Assembly: GCA_029258795.1 (NCBI GenBank)
Contig: JAPDKB010000004.1
Coordinates: forward strand, 1-64,000
Direction: 5' to 3'
DNA from: an archaeon
GTDB lineage: Archaea > EX4484-52 > WAPT01
Length of the DNA stretch: 64,000 nucleotides
A program made the translations under genes and the position numbers. How positions within the stretch are numbered: the first letter of the stretch is position 1; each line of letters begins with the position of its first letter. Below are positions 24,136 through 32,381 of the stretch, piece after piece. The notes beneath the pieces were generated by a model. That model saw only the letters and a list, made by a program, of their open reading frames with translations. It searched no databases and was not told where the DNA came from.

Positions 24136-25500
24136 CTACTCATGTTTTTTGAGCTCCTTCTCTATTATCCTCACCATCTCATCCAGCAAATCTTGATGAA
24201 TGAGCACATCCTTCCTACCCTCATCCTTCAATTTTTTGTAGAGTTTGTGATCAACACAATCCACAACTCTCACACCAACATTTTTGGCAGCGTCCATGAG
24301 GGCTTTATAGGAAAGGGAGTCCGGCTTCAAATATGCAAAGAAAACCTTATACCTCTTCTTCTTTTCCCTCAAATAATTTTCCAGCCTTTCTCTCGTTACT
24401 TCATAATATTCCTTCTGAATCTCCTCCGTCTCTCTCCACTCTTCCCAATCGTAGCTGGTGAACGGATACTCGTTCTCAAACTCACGGGGTATGACTCCTG
24501 CATTGGATATCATGATCTGATGAATCTTAGCGTAATCTTTTAGGCGCATCAACCTGCTTATTATTGCCCTGTGTGTTTTGGATTTGGAGTAGGGCTTTCT
24601 GTACGCACACGGTAGAAAGAGCGCGTATTTTTTAATAGAGGGTGGCTGGTAAACCTTGACTATGTAGTCGTGCCACACATTGAAGTAGGGGTGCACCAAA
24701 TATTCTTTGCCCACACCCTTCAGAAAAACACGATCCTTCTTTGGTATGCGTGGAGGGCACACATAATCATAGTAATACAGTTCAACATCTTCCATCTTCA
24801 TCCCCGTTTGCTTTAACGCTTTCCTCACGATCTCTTCAAACTCTTTTTTTGATAGCGGATGCCACCTGCCCTCCAACCACAGCCTGAAGAGTTCTGTGTT
24901 GGGCCTGGCATACGTGTTCAGTATGGCGATGCTGTCAGCATGTTCTTTACAGAAAAGCAGGGATTTGGCAAGCATTCCTGCTTGATCCTCCACAAAAGGC
25001 AAATTCACCATGATGTATGCGCGCACCCTCCCGCCAAACTTCCTTATGATTTTAGAAGCTTCAACGAACTCCTTTGTTCTGAATGGCTTGTTGATCTTTG
25101 CCATTATTTTATCATCAGCAACCTCCAGCCCTATGGCAAAACTGACCTCAACTCCCTTTTCTTTAGCATAATTTAGAAGTTCCACAACCTCCTTCTCTTT
25201 CATCACAACATGTTGTGGCAGTACCTCAACCACCACCTCCCTAATGCCCGTTTCCGCTGCAATATCTATCATCTTCGTCCTGAACTCTTTAGGTATCTGG
25301 TTTTCATCCAGAAAACTACCTGAATTGAAGAACTTAAGCACTTCAGCATCACTCACTCTTTCAACTTTTTCCCTGACCTCTTTCTCAAGCTCTTCACAGC
25401 TTTTCTTTCTACTCTCCTTCCACCCAAAAGGACAGAAAATACACCTTCCCCAAGAGCACTTACCGCTTGTCGTTATCACCACAATTTCCTTTTTCTTCAT
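24136..25500 (-). CDS. Archaeosine synthase: radical-SAM RaSEA-like domain fused to ArcS-type domain
   Basis: A 454-residue protein with two parts. Residues 1-270 form an Elp3-like radical-SAM domain with cluster cysteines C15, C20 and C23 (CSWGRCIFC) and VVVEVLPQHVV, the TIGR01210/RaSEA type. Residues 285-450 resemble the ArcS core domain: LFLPCAYRKPYSKSKTHR (compare the PCS-KPYS-S-SH signature), VIPREFENEYPFTSYDWEEW, then a Rossmann-like tail. ArcS attaches lysine to preQ0-tRNA and RaSEA cleaves the adduct to give archaeosine at G15 of tRNA. They are separate proteins in Thermococcus; here they appear fused. The arcTGT gene is divergent next door. The fusion reading is my inference from motifs. 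Confidence 0.75.
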   Translation of the reverse strand: MKKKEIVVITTSGKCSWGRCIFCPFGWKESRKKSCEELEKEVREKVERVSDAEVLKFFNSGSFLDENQIPKEFRTKMIDIAAETGIREVVVEVLPQHVVMKEKEVVELLNYAKEKGVEVSFAIGLEVADDKIMAKINKPFRTKEFVEASKIIRKFGGRVRAYIMVNLPFVEDQAGMLAKSLLFCKEHADSIAILNTYARPNTELFRLWLEGRWHPLSKKEFEEIVRKALKQTGMKMEDVELYYYDYVCPPRIPKKDRVFLKGVGKEYLVHPYFNVWHDYIVKVYQPPSIKKYALFLPCAYRKPYSKSKTHRAIISRLMRLKDYAKIHQIMISNAGVIPREFENEYPFTSYDWEEWRETEEIQKEYYEVTRERLENYLREKKKRYKVFFAYLKPDSLSYKALMDAAKNVGVRVVDCVDHKLYKKLKDEGRKDVLIHQDLLDEMVRIIEKELKKHE

Positions 25501-25553
25501 GCATTATCGCTTTTCACCAAACCTTTAATAATTTCCTGAGAAAAACCAACCTT

Positions 25554-27284
25554 ATGTTCGAGATAAAGGAGAGGGAAGGGCTGGCAAGAATTGGAAAGTT
25601 CAGGGTCAACGGAAAAACGCTGGAAACACCAACCATCTTTGTGGTGTACAATCCGAACATTCCAACGGTAAAGCCCGAGGAAATAAAAAAACTCGGGTTA
25701 CCTCTCATCACCAGCTCCTACATTCTGTGGAAAACAAGGAAAGAGGAGGTTGAAAAAAAAGGCCTACACAACTTTCTTAACTTCGATGGTGTGGTGATGA
25801 CGGATAGTGGAGCATTTCAAGCATTTCAGTACGGAGACGTTGACCTAACAAACGAAAGCGTCATAGAGTTCCAGAAAAGAATAGGATCTGACATAGGAGT
25901 CATTCTTGACCTAATAGTCGGGATGGAGGAGGATGTTGAAAAAGCGAGGGGTATGGTTGAGGAAACCATAAGGAGAGCAAGAGAACTCTTCGAGCTCGGA
26001 AAGGGCAAAACTTTGTGGGCCGGTCCAATTCAGGGTGGAAAACACACCGAGCTAATCAAACTTTGTGCCAGAGAAATGGAAAAAATGGATTTTGACCTTT
26101 TTTGCATAGGGAGTGTTGTTCCCGCATTGGATAATTATTGGTTTGATATCGTGGTCAACCAGATTCTCACAGCGAAACAACACTTACCCTTTAACAAGCC
26201 AGTCCACCTCTTTGGCGCGGGACATCCGATAATCTTCAGCTTGGCTGTTCTGCTCGGCATAGACCTTTTCGATAGCGCTTACTACGCTCTTGCGGCAAAA
26301 CGTGGAAAGTATCTTCTTCAGTCAGGCCAGGTTCTGGACGTTAGCTCCATGAGTGACGTTGCATGCACATGCCCGATATGCACCTCCCACTCCATAAAAG
26401 AGTTTGGAGAGAAGGAGCTTGCGCTTCACAACCTTCACGTTATAGCTGAAGAGATGAAGACGATCAAGCAGGCGATACGTGAAGAGAGGTTGTGGGAGCT
26501 CGTGGAACAGAGGATAAGAGCACACCCCTCAATGGTAAAAGCATACGTGGAGTTAAGAAACTACAAAAAGTTCTTGGATAAGTTTGAACCTGCATCACGA
26601 AAACGCGGAACCTTCTATTTCGATAGGCTTAGCGAGATAAGACCTGTTTTCAGAGTGGCAGCCTCTCGTTTAAAACGGGTGGAAAGCAAAAAGAAGTTCA
26701 GATGGCTAAGGTGGGATGTGCCAGCAGAACTTAAACACACCTATCCGTTCGGACAGACGGTGTTCCCCCACACGATGATAGGGAAGGATGATGAAGCTAA
26801 AGCCATATCCCAGACAGAAGCCAGAAACATTGTGGTAAAAATTGTGCAATACCAATATGGAATTGATACCACATCCATTCTCAATTCTGAAGATGTGAAT
26901 GTGGAGATCTCAAAATCAACAGGTAGGATAAGGAGGGTTTACAAATCCTCCAAATTGCTGGGCACGATAAGAGCTCAGGACGGACTCTTCATCCCAACAC
27001 TCGAATTTTTCAAACTGACCAAAGAGTTGTTCAACAACACCTATTCGATATGGGTTGATAAAGAAGCCGAAGAGTTCGTGAAATCAGGCAGGAATGTCTT
27101 TGCAAAGTTTGTGGTGAAAGCATCCTCAAACATAAGGGTCGGGGATGAAGTCATGGTGCTGAACAAAAATGACGAGCTGATAGCTTGCGGCACAGCTCTG
27201 ATGACTCCCTTAGAAATGTCACAGTTCAAAAGAGGCGCTGCCGTTAACGTCAGGGATTACCTTCACAAGGATAGAGCTTCTTGA
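25554..27284 (+). CDS. tgtA: tRNA-guanine(15) transglycosylase (archaeosine)
   Basis: A 576-residue arcTGT that swaps guanine 15 of tRNA for preQ0, the first archaeosine step on tRNA. The catalytic TIM barrel (about 1-340) has VVMTDSGAFQAFQYGD (catalytic Asp near 85) and the zinc site CTCPICTSHSIKEFGEKELA with a later His. C-terminal C1/C2 domains follow and a PUA domain ends the protein (about 500-576, AEEFVKSGRNVFAKFVV to FKRGAAVNVRDYL). The start at 25554 is about 27 bases after TATA-like CTTTAATAATTT; a 29-codon upstream extension overlaps the divergent gene. Full-length form, as in Pyrococcus. Confidence 0.96.
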   Translation: MFEIKEREGLARIGKFRVNGKTLETPTIFVVYNPNIPTVKPEEIKKLGLPLITSSYILWKTRKEEVEKKGLHNFLNFDGVVMTDSGAFQAFQYGDVDLTNESVIEFQKRIGSDIGVILDLIVGMEEDVEKARGMVEETIRRARELFELGKGKTLWAGPIQGGKHTELIKLCAREMEKMDFDLFCIGSVVPALDNYWFDIVVNQILTAKQHLPFNKPVHLFGAGHPIIFSLAVLLGIDLFDSAYYALAAKRGKYLLQSGQVLDVSSMSDVACTCPICTSHSIKEFGEKELALHNLHVIAEEMKTIKQAIREERLWELVEQRIRAHPSMVKAYVELRNYKKFLDKFEPASRKRGTFYFDRLSEIRPVFRVAASRLKRVESKKKFRWLRWDVPAELKHTYPFGQTVFPHTMIGKDDEAKAISQTEARNIVVKIVQYQYGIDTTSILNSEDVNVEISKSTGRIRRVYKSSKLLGTIRAQDGLFIPTLEFFKLTKELFNNTYSIWVDKEAEEFVKSGRNVFAKFVVKASSNIRVGDEVMVLNKNDELIACGTALMTPLEMSQFKRGAAVNVRDYLHKDRAS

Positions 27285-27606
27285 TTATCATCTCCCCATC
27301 ATAACTCACTTCTCCTTCTGCACAAATACAAACTACATCCATATTGCCTGCATCCACTTTTGAAAAAACAACACCTTCCAAACAGCGCGAACCATTACCG
27401 AAAAACACGATTCTTGAATATCTCGAATAAGCATAAACTTTTGCTTCACCACACACCTTTATGTAATTCTCTCTGCGCTCCTCAGCGAGATCACATGGCT
27501 TCATAACCTCAACTTTCATGAATTCACCAACCAGAACGAGCATCACACATAAAATAAGGAAGATGATCACGATGGTTTTATCCGTGAAGTTCACGTTAAC
27601 CTTCAC
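27250..27606 (-). CDS. Membrane-anchored small protein, possible OB fold
   Basis: A 118-residue protein with an N-terminal signal-anchor helix (IVIIFLILCVMLVLVGEF, about 12-29) and an extracytoplasmic domain of about 85 residues with four to five cysteines (C38, C52, C75, C92/94, C114). The strand-rich pattern KVCGEAKVYAYSRYSRIVFF then GVVFSKVDAG recalls small OB-fold domains of archaeal secreted proteins, a tentative reading. It overlaps the 3' end of tgtA by 35 bases on the opposite strand and overlaps the 3' end of the 2'-5' ligase-like gene by 11 bases in the same direction, so it probably belongs to that operon. Confidence 0.7.
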   Translation of the reverse strand: MKVNVNFTDKTIVIIFLILCVMLVLVGEFMKVEVMKPCDLAEERRENYIKVCGEAKVYAYSRYSRIVFFGNGSRCLEGVVFSKVDAGNMDVVCICAEGEVSYDGEMIIKKLYPCEGNP

Positions 27607-28183
27607 GTTTATCTACCTGCCCACCCAATTTGTATTCGTGGAGTTTAACGTAAACCGGACCATCGTGCTTCAAAATGCTTTCGTAAAGCGAAGCGTTGTT
27701 TATAGTGAATTTGAGCTTCGGTATCTCAACCCCCTTAATTAGTTCAGCTAACTTTTCCCTATCATTAACGCTTTTCACTCTCGCCAAAGTTATGTGAGGT
27801 ATGTAACTTCTTTCTTTACTGAACCCCAATTTGGTCATGTTCACGTCAACTTCACGCATCAACTCTTCAATCATGTTATTCGATTCTATGCCTATCCAGA
27901 CAACTCTCACGTACTTTTCATTAGGGAACACTCCGAGCTTTGCGTGAAGTTCACATGAAATTTCACGTTTATTTGAGAATAGGGTTGTTAGTTCTTCATG
28001 AATCTTTAGGATGCTGCTCTCACCCACGTTGCCCAGAAATTTCAGGGTTACGTGCATGTTGTCTTTTTTCACGAACTTCACGTTTCCTACACGATTAACT
28101 TCACGTGTAAAATTTCTTACAGCACCCACAATGCTCTCCTTCACATCCTCCGGAATATCCAGAGCTATGAAGCACCTCTTCAT
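27596..28183 (-). CDS. thpR: RNA 2',3'-cyclic phosphodiesterase (LigT/ThpR family)
   Basis: A 195-residue 2H phosphoesterase that would open 2',3'-cyclic phosphates on RNA, including tRNA halves. The two HxT motifs are HVTLKFLGNVGE near residue 44 and HITLARVKSV near 140, the standard spacing. The N-terminus MKRCFIALDIPEDVKESI is typical of the family. Length is normal. A downstream overlapping gene encodes a membrane-anchored protein; the divergent gene upstream is an AAA ATPase. An RNA 3'-phosphate cyclase lies elsewhere in the window (41.8 kb), so RNA-end processing is represented twice. Confidence 0.93.
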   Translation of the reverse strand: MKRCFIALDIPEDVKESIVGAVRNFTREVNRVGNVKFVKKDNMHVTLKFLGNVGESSILKIHEELTTLFSNKREISCELHAKLGVFPNEKYVRVVWIGIESNNMIEELMREVDVNMTKLGFSKERSYIPHITLARVKSVNDREKLAELIKGVEIPKLKFTINNASLYESILKHDGPVYVKLHEYKLGGQVDKREG

Positions 28184-28273
28184 GAACAGAGCAAAACCTT
28201 TTCAAAAATTTAAATCTTTCTGCTGCTTAATATCCATACTTCTACCTTTACGTGAACTTAACATTAACTTCAG

Positions 28274-29341
28274 GTGAAATTCATGAGTGATGCTAGGGCA
28301 TCATGGTACTCTCGGTTTGGGTGGAGCAGGAACCCATTCACTCTTGAGATAAAACCCCATCTTTTCGTGGGTCACAGGAAGGAGATAGAGGAGCTCGTTT
28401 CTGCCATAAACGATGGTGAGAAGTTCATCTTGGTCACAGGACCCACAGGAGCGGGCAAAACAACACTGTTGAAATGGTTGAGCACACAGCATTTCTCCCT
28501 TTATTTTCCCAAACCCCCCTCAAACAAAGACGAGCTGGTTGATGTGTTCAGGGAGAATGTTCTTAAACCATCCTTATTGGAGAGGATTTTCAGAAAAAAC
28601 ACGCTGAACATATACAACCTTCCGGAGAAATTCATGAAGAAACACAAGAACAAGAAGTTTCTCTTGCTGGTGGACGAAGCTCACGAATCCGAAGTCTCCA
28701 TAATGGAATGGTTGAGGAGCATAGGCGATCAGATAGATAATTGCGTTACAATCTTCGCAGGACTACCAAAACTCAGAGAAACAACACTGAAACAACTCGA
28801 AACCCTGAACCAGCGATTCACGATGGAGATGGAACTCAGCACCTTGACCAAAGATGAGATGATAGAGCTTGTGCGCAAAAGGATAGAGGATGCGGGTGGT
28901 AAAGGAATCGAACCGTTCACTTATGAGGCGCTCGAGCTAATTTACAAACACACAGGTGGATTTCCGAGAGAAGTTCTTAAACTATGTAATCAATTGATAA
29001 ATGAGGCGATAAAGCGCAACTCATATGTCATAGATGGGAGCTTCTTCAAGTTTGATGCTGAGGAGGAAGAGAAGATAAACCCGTCTTTGGAACTTGAAAG
29101 CTTGACCGACAAACAGAGAGAAATTGTGGAGCTCATAGCAAGAAATGATGGATTAACACCGACAGACATAGTTGAGATGATAGACACCACATCTTACAAA
29201 ACCAAGATGCACGCTTTACGTGCCGTAAACAACATTCTCAGGCGGCTGGAGAGAGATGGGATGGTGGTGAGGAGAAAAAAGGGCAGGACTTATGTGTACG
29301 AGGTGACACCAAAAATAAAGAGTTTGTTTGTCGAATCGTGA
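28274..29341 (+). CDS. AAA ATPase, ExeA/Orc-like, with C-terminal winged helix
   Basis: A 355-residue ATPase. Residues 10-30 (WYSRFGWSRNPFTLEIKPHL) resemble the N-terminus of ExeA/TniB-type ATPases. Walker A is LVTGPTGAGKTTLLKWL near 54, Walker B is FLLLVDEAHESE near 130, and an arginine-rich sensor region follows (NQRFTMEMELSTLTKDEM). A winged helix (about 285-350) has SLTDKQREIVELIARNDGLT and LRRLERDGMVVRRKKGRTY. The plan is like Orc1/Cdc6 but the sequence is closer to ExeA, so origin binding is not implied. It overlaps the DUF92 gene by four bases (ATGA), suggesting co-expression. Function unknown. Confidence 0.85.
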   Translation: MKFMSDARASWYSRFGWSRNPFTLEIKPHLFVGHRKEIEELVSAINDGEKFILVTGPTGAGKTTLLKWLSTQHFSLYFPKPPSNKDELVDVFRENVLKPSLLERIFRKNTLNIYNLPEKFMKKHKNKKFLLLVDEAHESEVSIMEWLRSIGDQIDNCVTIFAGLPKLRETTLKQLETLNQRFTMEMELSTLTKDEMIELVRKRIEDAGGKGIEPFTYEALELIYKHTGGFPREVLKLCNQLINEAIKRNSYVIDGSFFKFDAEEEEKINPSLELESLTDKQREIVELIARNDGLTPTDIVEMIDTTSYKTKMHALRAVNNILRRLERDGMVVRRKKGRTYVYEVTPKIKSLFVES

Positions 29342-30024
29342 TGGGTGGTGTCATGCTGCTCTTTTTTGTGTCATTGCTTTTCGTTGCCATTCTATCCATC
29401 ATAACTCTCAAAAAGAAGGCCTTTGATTACATCGCTGTGCTGATTTCCGCGCTTTTTGGTGTTATTGTGATAAATTTGCGTGGAGTGCGATGGTTTTCAG
29501 TGATGCTCATTTTTTTGGTGGTTGCGCTGTATGCAACCTATTTTGGTAAAGCGAAAAAGGACATGAACCATGAAAAGAAGAGAGGAGCTGACAACGTAAT
29601 ATCCAACGGGTTGGTTGCATTCGTGGCCGCAATTCTTAACCTACCCTACATGTTTGCCGGCAGTTTGGCTGCCGCTCTCTCAGACACGATGAGCTCCGAG
29701 ATAGGAATCCTATCCAAATCTGATCCCATGCTCATAATCAATCCACGAAAGAGAGTGCCGAAAGGCACGAATGGTGGGGTTAGTCCTCTGGGCTTGCTTG
29801 CGGGAGCGGTTGGTGCATTACTCATGGGTATTGCTTCCTCCATCTTAATCCTGAACGGAGACCCAACTACCACCATCCTAATCTCTTTTGCTGGGTTTTC
29901 GGGGAATATACTGGATAGTTTGCTGGGTTTGGTGGAGAATAAGGGCAAACTTTCAAACGGCAGCGTTAACTTCTTAGCAACCCTGTTTGGAGGGGTGGTG
30001 GCGACGTTTACATCATATTATTAA
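29338..30024 (+). CDS. DUF92 family integral membrane protein
   Basis: A 228-residue polytopic protein of the DUF92/TMEM19 family, related to the plant phytyl-phosphate kinase VTE6. Signature segments are GADNVISNGLVAFVAAI near 81, AALSDTMSSEIGILSK near 117, INPRKRVPKGTNGGVSPLG near 139, and GFSGNILDSLLG near 193. Six or seven hydrophobic spans are visible. Plant relatives phosphorylate phytyl phosphate; the archaeal role is unknown and could involve polyprenyl phosphates. Its ATG overlaps the AAA-ATPase stop. Confidence 0.88.
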   Translation: MMGGVMLLFFVSLLFVAILSIITLKKKAFDYIAVLISALFGVIVINLRGVRWFSVMLIFLVVALYATYFGKAKKDMNHEKKRGADNVISNGLVAFVAAILNLPYMFAGSLAAALSDTMSSEIGILSKSDPMLIINPRKRVPKGTNGGVSPLGLLAGAVGALLMGIASSILILNGDPTTTILISFAGFSGNILDSLLGLVENKGKLSNGSVNFLATLFGGVVATFTSYY

Positions 30025-30061
30025 ATTTTTGGAATCAAAAGTGATAAGAGGTGATGAGGTT

Positions 30062-30328
30062 ATGTTCAAGGAGCAGAGGTTGAGAGGTAGGGACATAATA
30101 GGTAAGGTTGTGGTTAGTGATGAGACAGGCAGCAAATTTGGCATAGTGGAGGATGTAACATTCATAGCGGAGACGGGAGAGCTACTTAATCTATTGCTGG
30201 TTGAACCCACAAAATCCGCGAGAGAAGCCAACATTCAGCAGGATGAGAATGGTAGGTACATAATTCCATTTTCAGCAGTTAAAAGTGTTGGCGACTTTGT
30301 CATAGTCAGCGAGAAAGACCTTTTCTGA
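30062..30328 (+). CDS. PRC-barrel domain protein
   Basis: An 88-residue protein made of a single PRC-barrel: FKEQRLRGRDIIGKVVVSDE, then TGSKFGIVEDVTFIAETGEL, ending DFVIVSEKDLF. Archaeal stand-alone PRC-barrels have been linked with RNA metabolism and, in haloarchaea, cell division; no role can be set from this sequence. The ATG at 30062 follows AGAGGTGATGAGG, which fixes the start; the open frame extends upstream into the DUF92 gene. It ends two bases before the RadA stop on the other strand. Confidence 0.9.
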   Translation: MFKEQRLRGRDIIGKVVVSDETGSKFGIVEDVTFIAETGELLNLLLVEPTKSAREANIQQDENGRYIIPFSAVKSVGDFVIVSEKDLF

Positions 30329-30330
30329 CT

Positions 30331-31281
30331 TCATCTTATACCTTCAGGAGTCACCCTGAAAACAGCTTCACCATCTGGCAAGTATGGTGAGTCCACAAGC
30401 TTTGCTATTCTCTTGTCTCCTTTACTCTTTCTCAGATAGATTCTGAATGTGGCCGCATGGTATAAAACATGACCTCCCACAGCTTCTGTTGGATCACCGA
30501 ACAACACATCTGGCTTAGCCATGACTTGATTGGTTATGTACACCACACAGTTGTATGTGTCCGCTATCCTTTGCAGTGTGTGGAGATGCTGATTCAGTTT
30601 TTGCTGTCTCGTTGCAAGAGCACCCCGCCCAACATACTCTGAACGGAAGTGGGAGGTGAGGGAGTCAACCACAACAAGCTTTATGTTGTACTCCTTTATC
30701 ACATCCTTGGCTTTCTCAACCAGCAGTATCTGGTGGTCTGAATTGTAAGCCCTACCCACAAATATGTTCTCCAGCGTTTTTTTCGGATCAAGACCCAGAG
30801 CATTTGCCATCTGCTCTATTCTCTCAGGCCTGAACGTGTTTTCCGTATCTATGAAGAGAGCATTTCCGTTAAGCCCACCCTTCTCTTTTGGAAGTTGAAC
30901 GTTGACCGCAAGCTGATGAGCCAGCTGTGTTTTCCCGCTTCCATAAGCGCCATAACATTCTGTTATTGCCTGCGTTTCCAACCCACCATGGAACAGAGCG
31001 TCAAGCTCTTTGCTTCCAGTGGTTAACTTATTCACACTCTTCCTCTTTTCGAGAACATTCAGCCCTGTTTCAAAACCCATATCTAAAGCATTTCTGGCGG
31101 CAGCTATTATTCTGGATGCAACACCCTCTCCAATTTCAGCAACTGCAGCTATTTCAGCTGGAGATGCTGTAGCTATTACCATCAAATCATTGTATCCAGC
31201 TTCCGCAAGTTTCTCAGCTATCTTTGGGCCGACGCCCGGCAAATCCTCCACATTTTTTATTTTGTTTTCCGCCACATTCAT
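30331..31281 (-). CDS. radA: DNA recombinase RadA
   Basis: A 316-residue RecA/Rad51-family strand-exchange protein. The N-terminal helix-hairpin-helix domain (about 1-60) has [20 protein letters not shown]. Walker A is [17 protein letters not shown] near 109, Walker B is [19 protein letters not shown] near 205, and the L2 region contains [18 protein letters not shown]. The segment [20 protein letters not shown] is the polymerisation linker. Length is that of archaeal RadA, and no intein is present. Its ATG overlaps the RPA stop (ATGA), so RPA and RadA are made together, matching their joint work on single-stranded DNA. Confidence 0.97.
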   Translation of the reverse strand: MNVAENKIKNVEDLPGVGPKIAEKLAEAGYNDLMVIATASPAEIAAVAEIGEGVASRIIAAARNALDMGFETGLNVLEKRKSVNKLTTGSKELDALFHGGLETQAITECYGAYGSGKTQLAHQLAVNVQLPKEKGGLNGNALFIDTENTFRPERIEQMANALGLDPKKTLENIFVGRAYNSDHQILLVEKAKDVIKEYNIKLVVVDSLTSHFRSEYVGRGALATRQQKLNQHLHTLQRIADTYNCVVYITNQVMAKPDVLFGDPTEAVGGHVLYHAATFRIYLRKSKGDKRIAKLVDSPYLPDGEAVFRVTPEGIR

Positions 31282-32315
31282 CCACCCACTTCAACGGCTT
31301 TTTCCACCTCCTCCAGCACCTTTTTCAGCAATGATGTGTAATTCACATCATCAACCCTGGTCACCACAAGCTCCACAAAATCGTTGATATCGCTTTCTTT
31401 TAACAAACCTCTAACCACAACCTCCTTTCCTATCAATCTCACGACGTGCTCTTCAAAAAATCTTTTCTCACCCATGATTTTAATTTTTTCCTCAATTTCA
31501 TCCACACTCATGTTGAGCAGTGCTTCGACATTCTTTCTGAAAGCCACAAAATTGACAGCAGCAGTACCATCGTCCACAACACCACTTAAAACGAGGAATC
31601 TATCTGGCTTAACTTCACCATGATTTTCACACTTGCCTTCATTGAGCTTGGTTTTACATGTGGGACACAGGTAATGGAGCACAGGCCTTTCAAACACCAA
31701 TGAAATTGCACATCTGCACGTTACGGCATCACCAACTTTTGCATCAATCAAATCAACTTCCTTATACTCTCTTTTTTTGGGCTCTTCTCCATCCCTAACA
31801 TACCCTTCAGGCACGGAAATGTCCACACCTTCAACCTTCCTTATATTACCCTGTCTGCCAACTCTAACCTCCACTCCAGCAAAATCATCCTCGCGAGTGT
31901 AACCATTCAAAATCTCAATCACATCCCCCTCATTAATGTTGTTGAGAAGCTCAACCTTTTCATTCCACACGGAGACGCGCACCACCCCACTATCATCTCC
32001 AACAAGCAGATTAACAACTTTGCCCGCTCCACCATTCTTCTTGTTGAATTCATGTGAAGAATAGATTCTGATGACTTTCACCCTCAAGTTCACCTGATTC
32101 AGGCCGGGTATCAAATTCTCAACCTTGAGAATTTTCGGCTTTTTCTCCACCAAATCCACACCAAGCTCCTTACCCACGATTATTATCGCTCCAGCCCTTG
32201 ACACCAGCCCTCCAAATTCTTCCAGTTTCTCTTCCACTTTTTTGAGAAGCTCCTCTCTGCTGATCTGGGCGTTCTCCACTATTTTGTTTATCATTTCTTC
32301 CTCGCTCAACTCCAT
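31278..32315 (-). CDS. rpa: Replication protein A (single-strand DNA-binding)
   Basis: A 345-residue archaeal RPA. An N-terminal helical segment (about 1-55) leads to an OB fold (65-165: [40 protein letters not shown]) and a second OB fold interrupted by a zinc finger (about 195-300: CRCAIS, then [20 protein letters not shown] and [20 protein letters not shown]). This is the RPA41-like plan. It protects single-stranded DNA in replication and recombination. It is upstream of radA with a four-base overlap. Confidence 0.94.
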   Translation of the reverse strand: MELSEEEMINKIVENAQISREELLKKVEEKLEEFGGLVSRAGAIIIVGKELGVDLVEKKPKILKVENLIPGLNQVNLRVKVIRIYSSHEFNKKNGGAGKVVNLLVGDDSGVVRVSVWNEKVELLNNINEGDVIEILNGYTREDDFAGVEVRVGRQGNIRKVEGVDISVPEGYVRDGEEPKKREYKEVDLIDAKVGDAVTCRCAISLVFERPVLHYLCPTCKTKLNEGKCENHGEVKPDRFLVLSGVVDDGTAAVNFVAFRKNVEALLNMSVDEIEEKIKIMGEKRFFEEHVVRLIGKEVVVRGLLKESDINDFVELVVTRVDDVNYTSLLKKVLEEVEKAVEVGG

Positions 32316-32381
32316 GCTGATGAAAAATTACTCCACTATATTTAAATCCCTACCCATATCCCTGCCGATAGAAAAACGCAA

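Noticed and set aside
27530-28290. High density of ACGT/TTCACGTT motifs around the ThpR gene
   Set aside because: Most copies are inside coding sequence and follow codon choice for Val/Asn/Glu-rich stretches. Spacing is irregular, so no regulatory array is supported.
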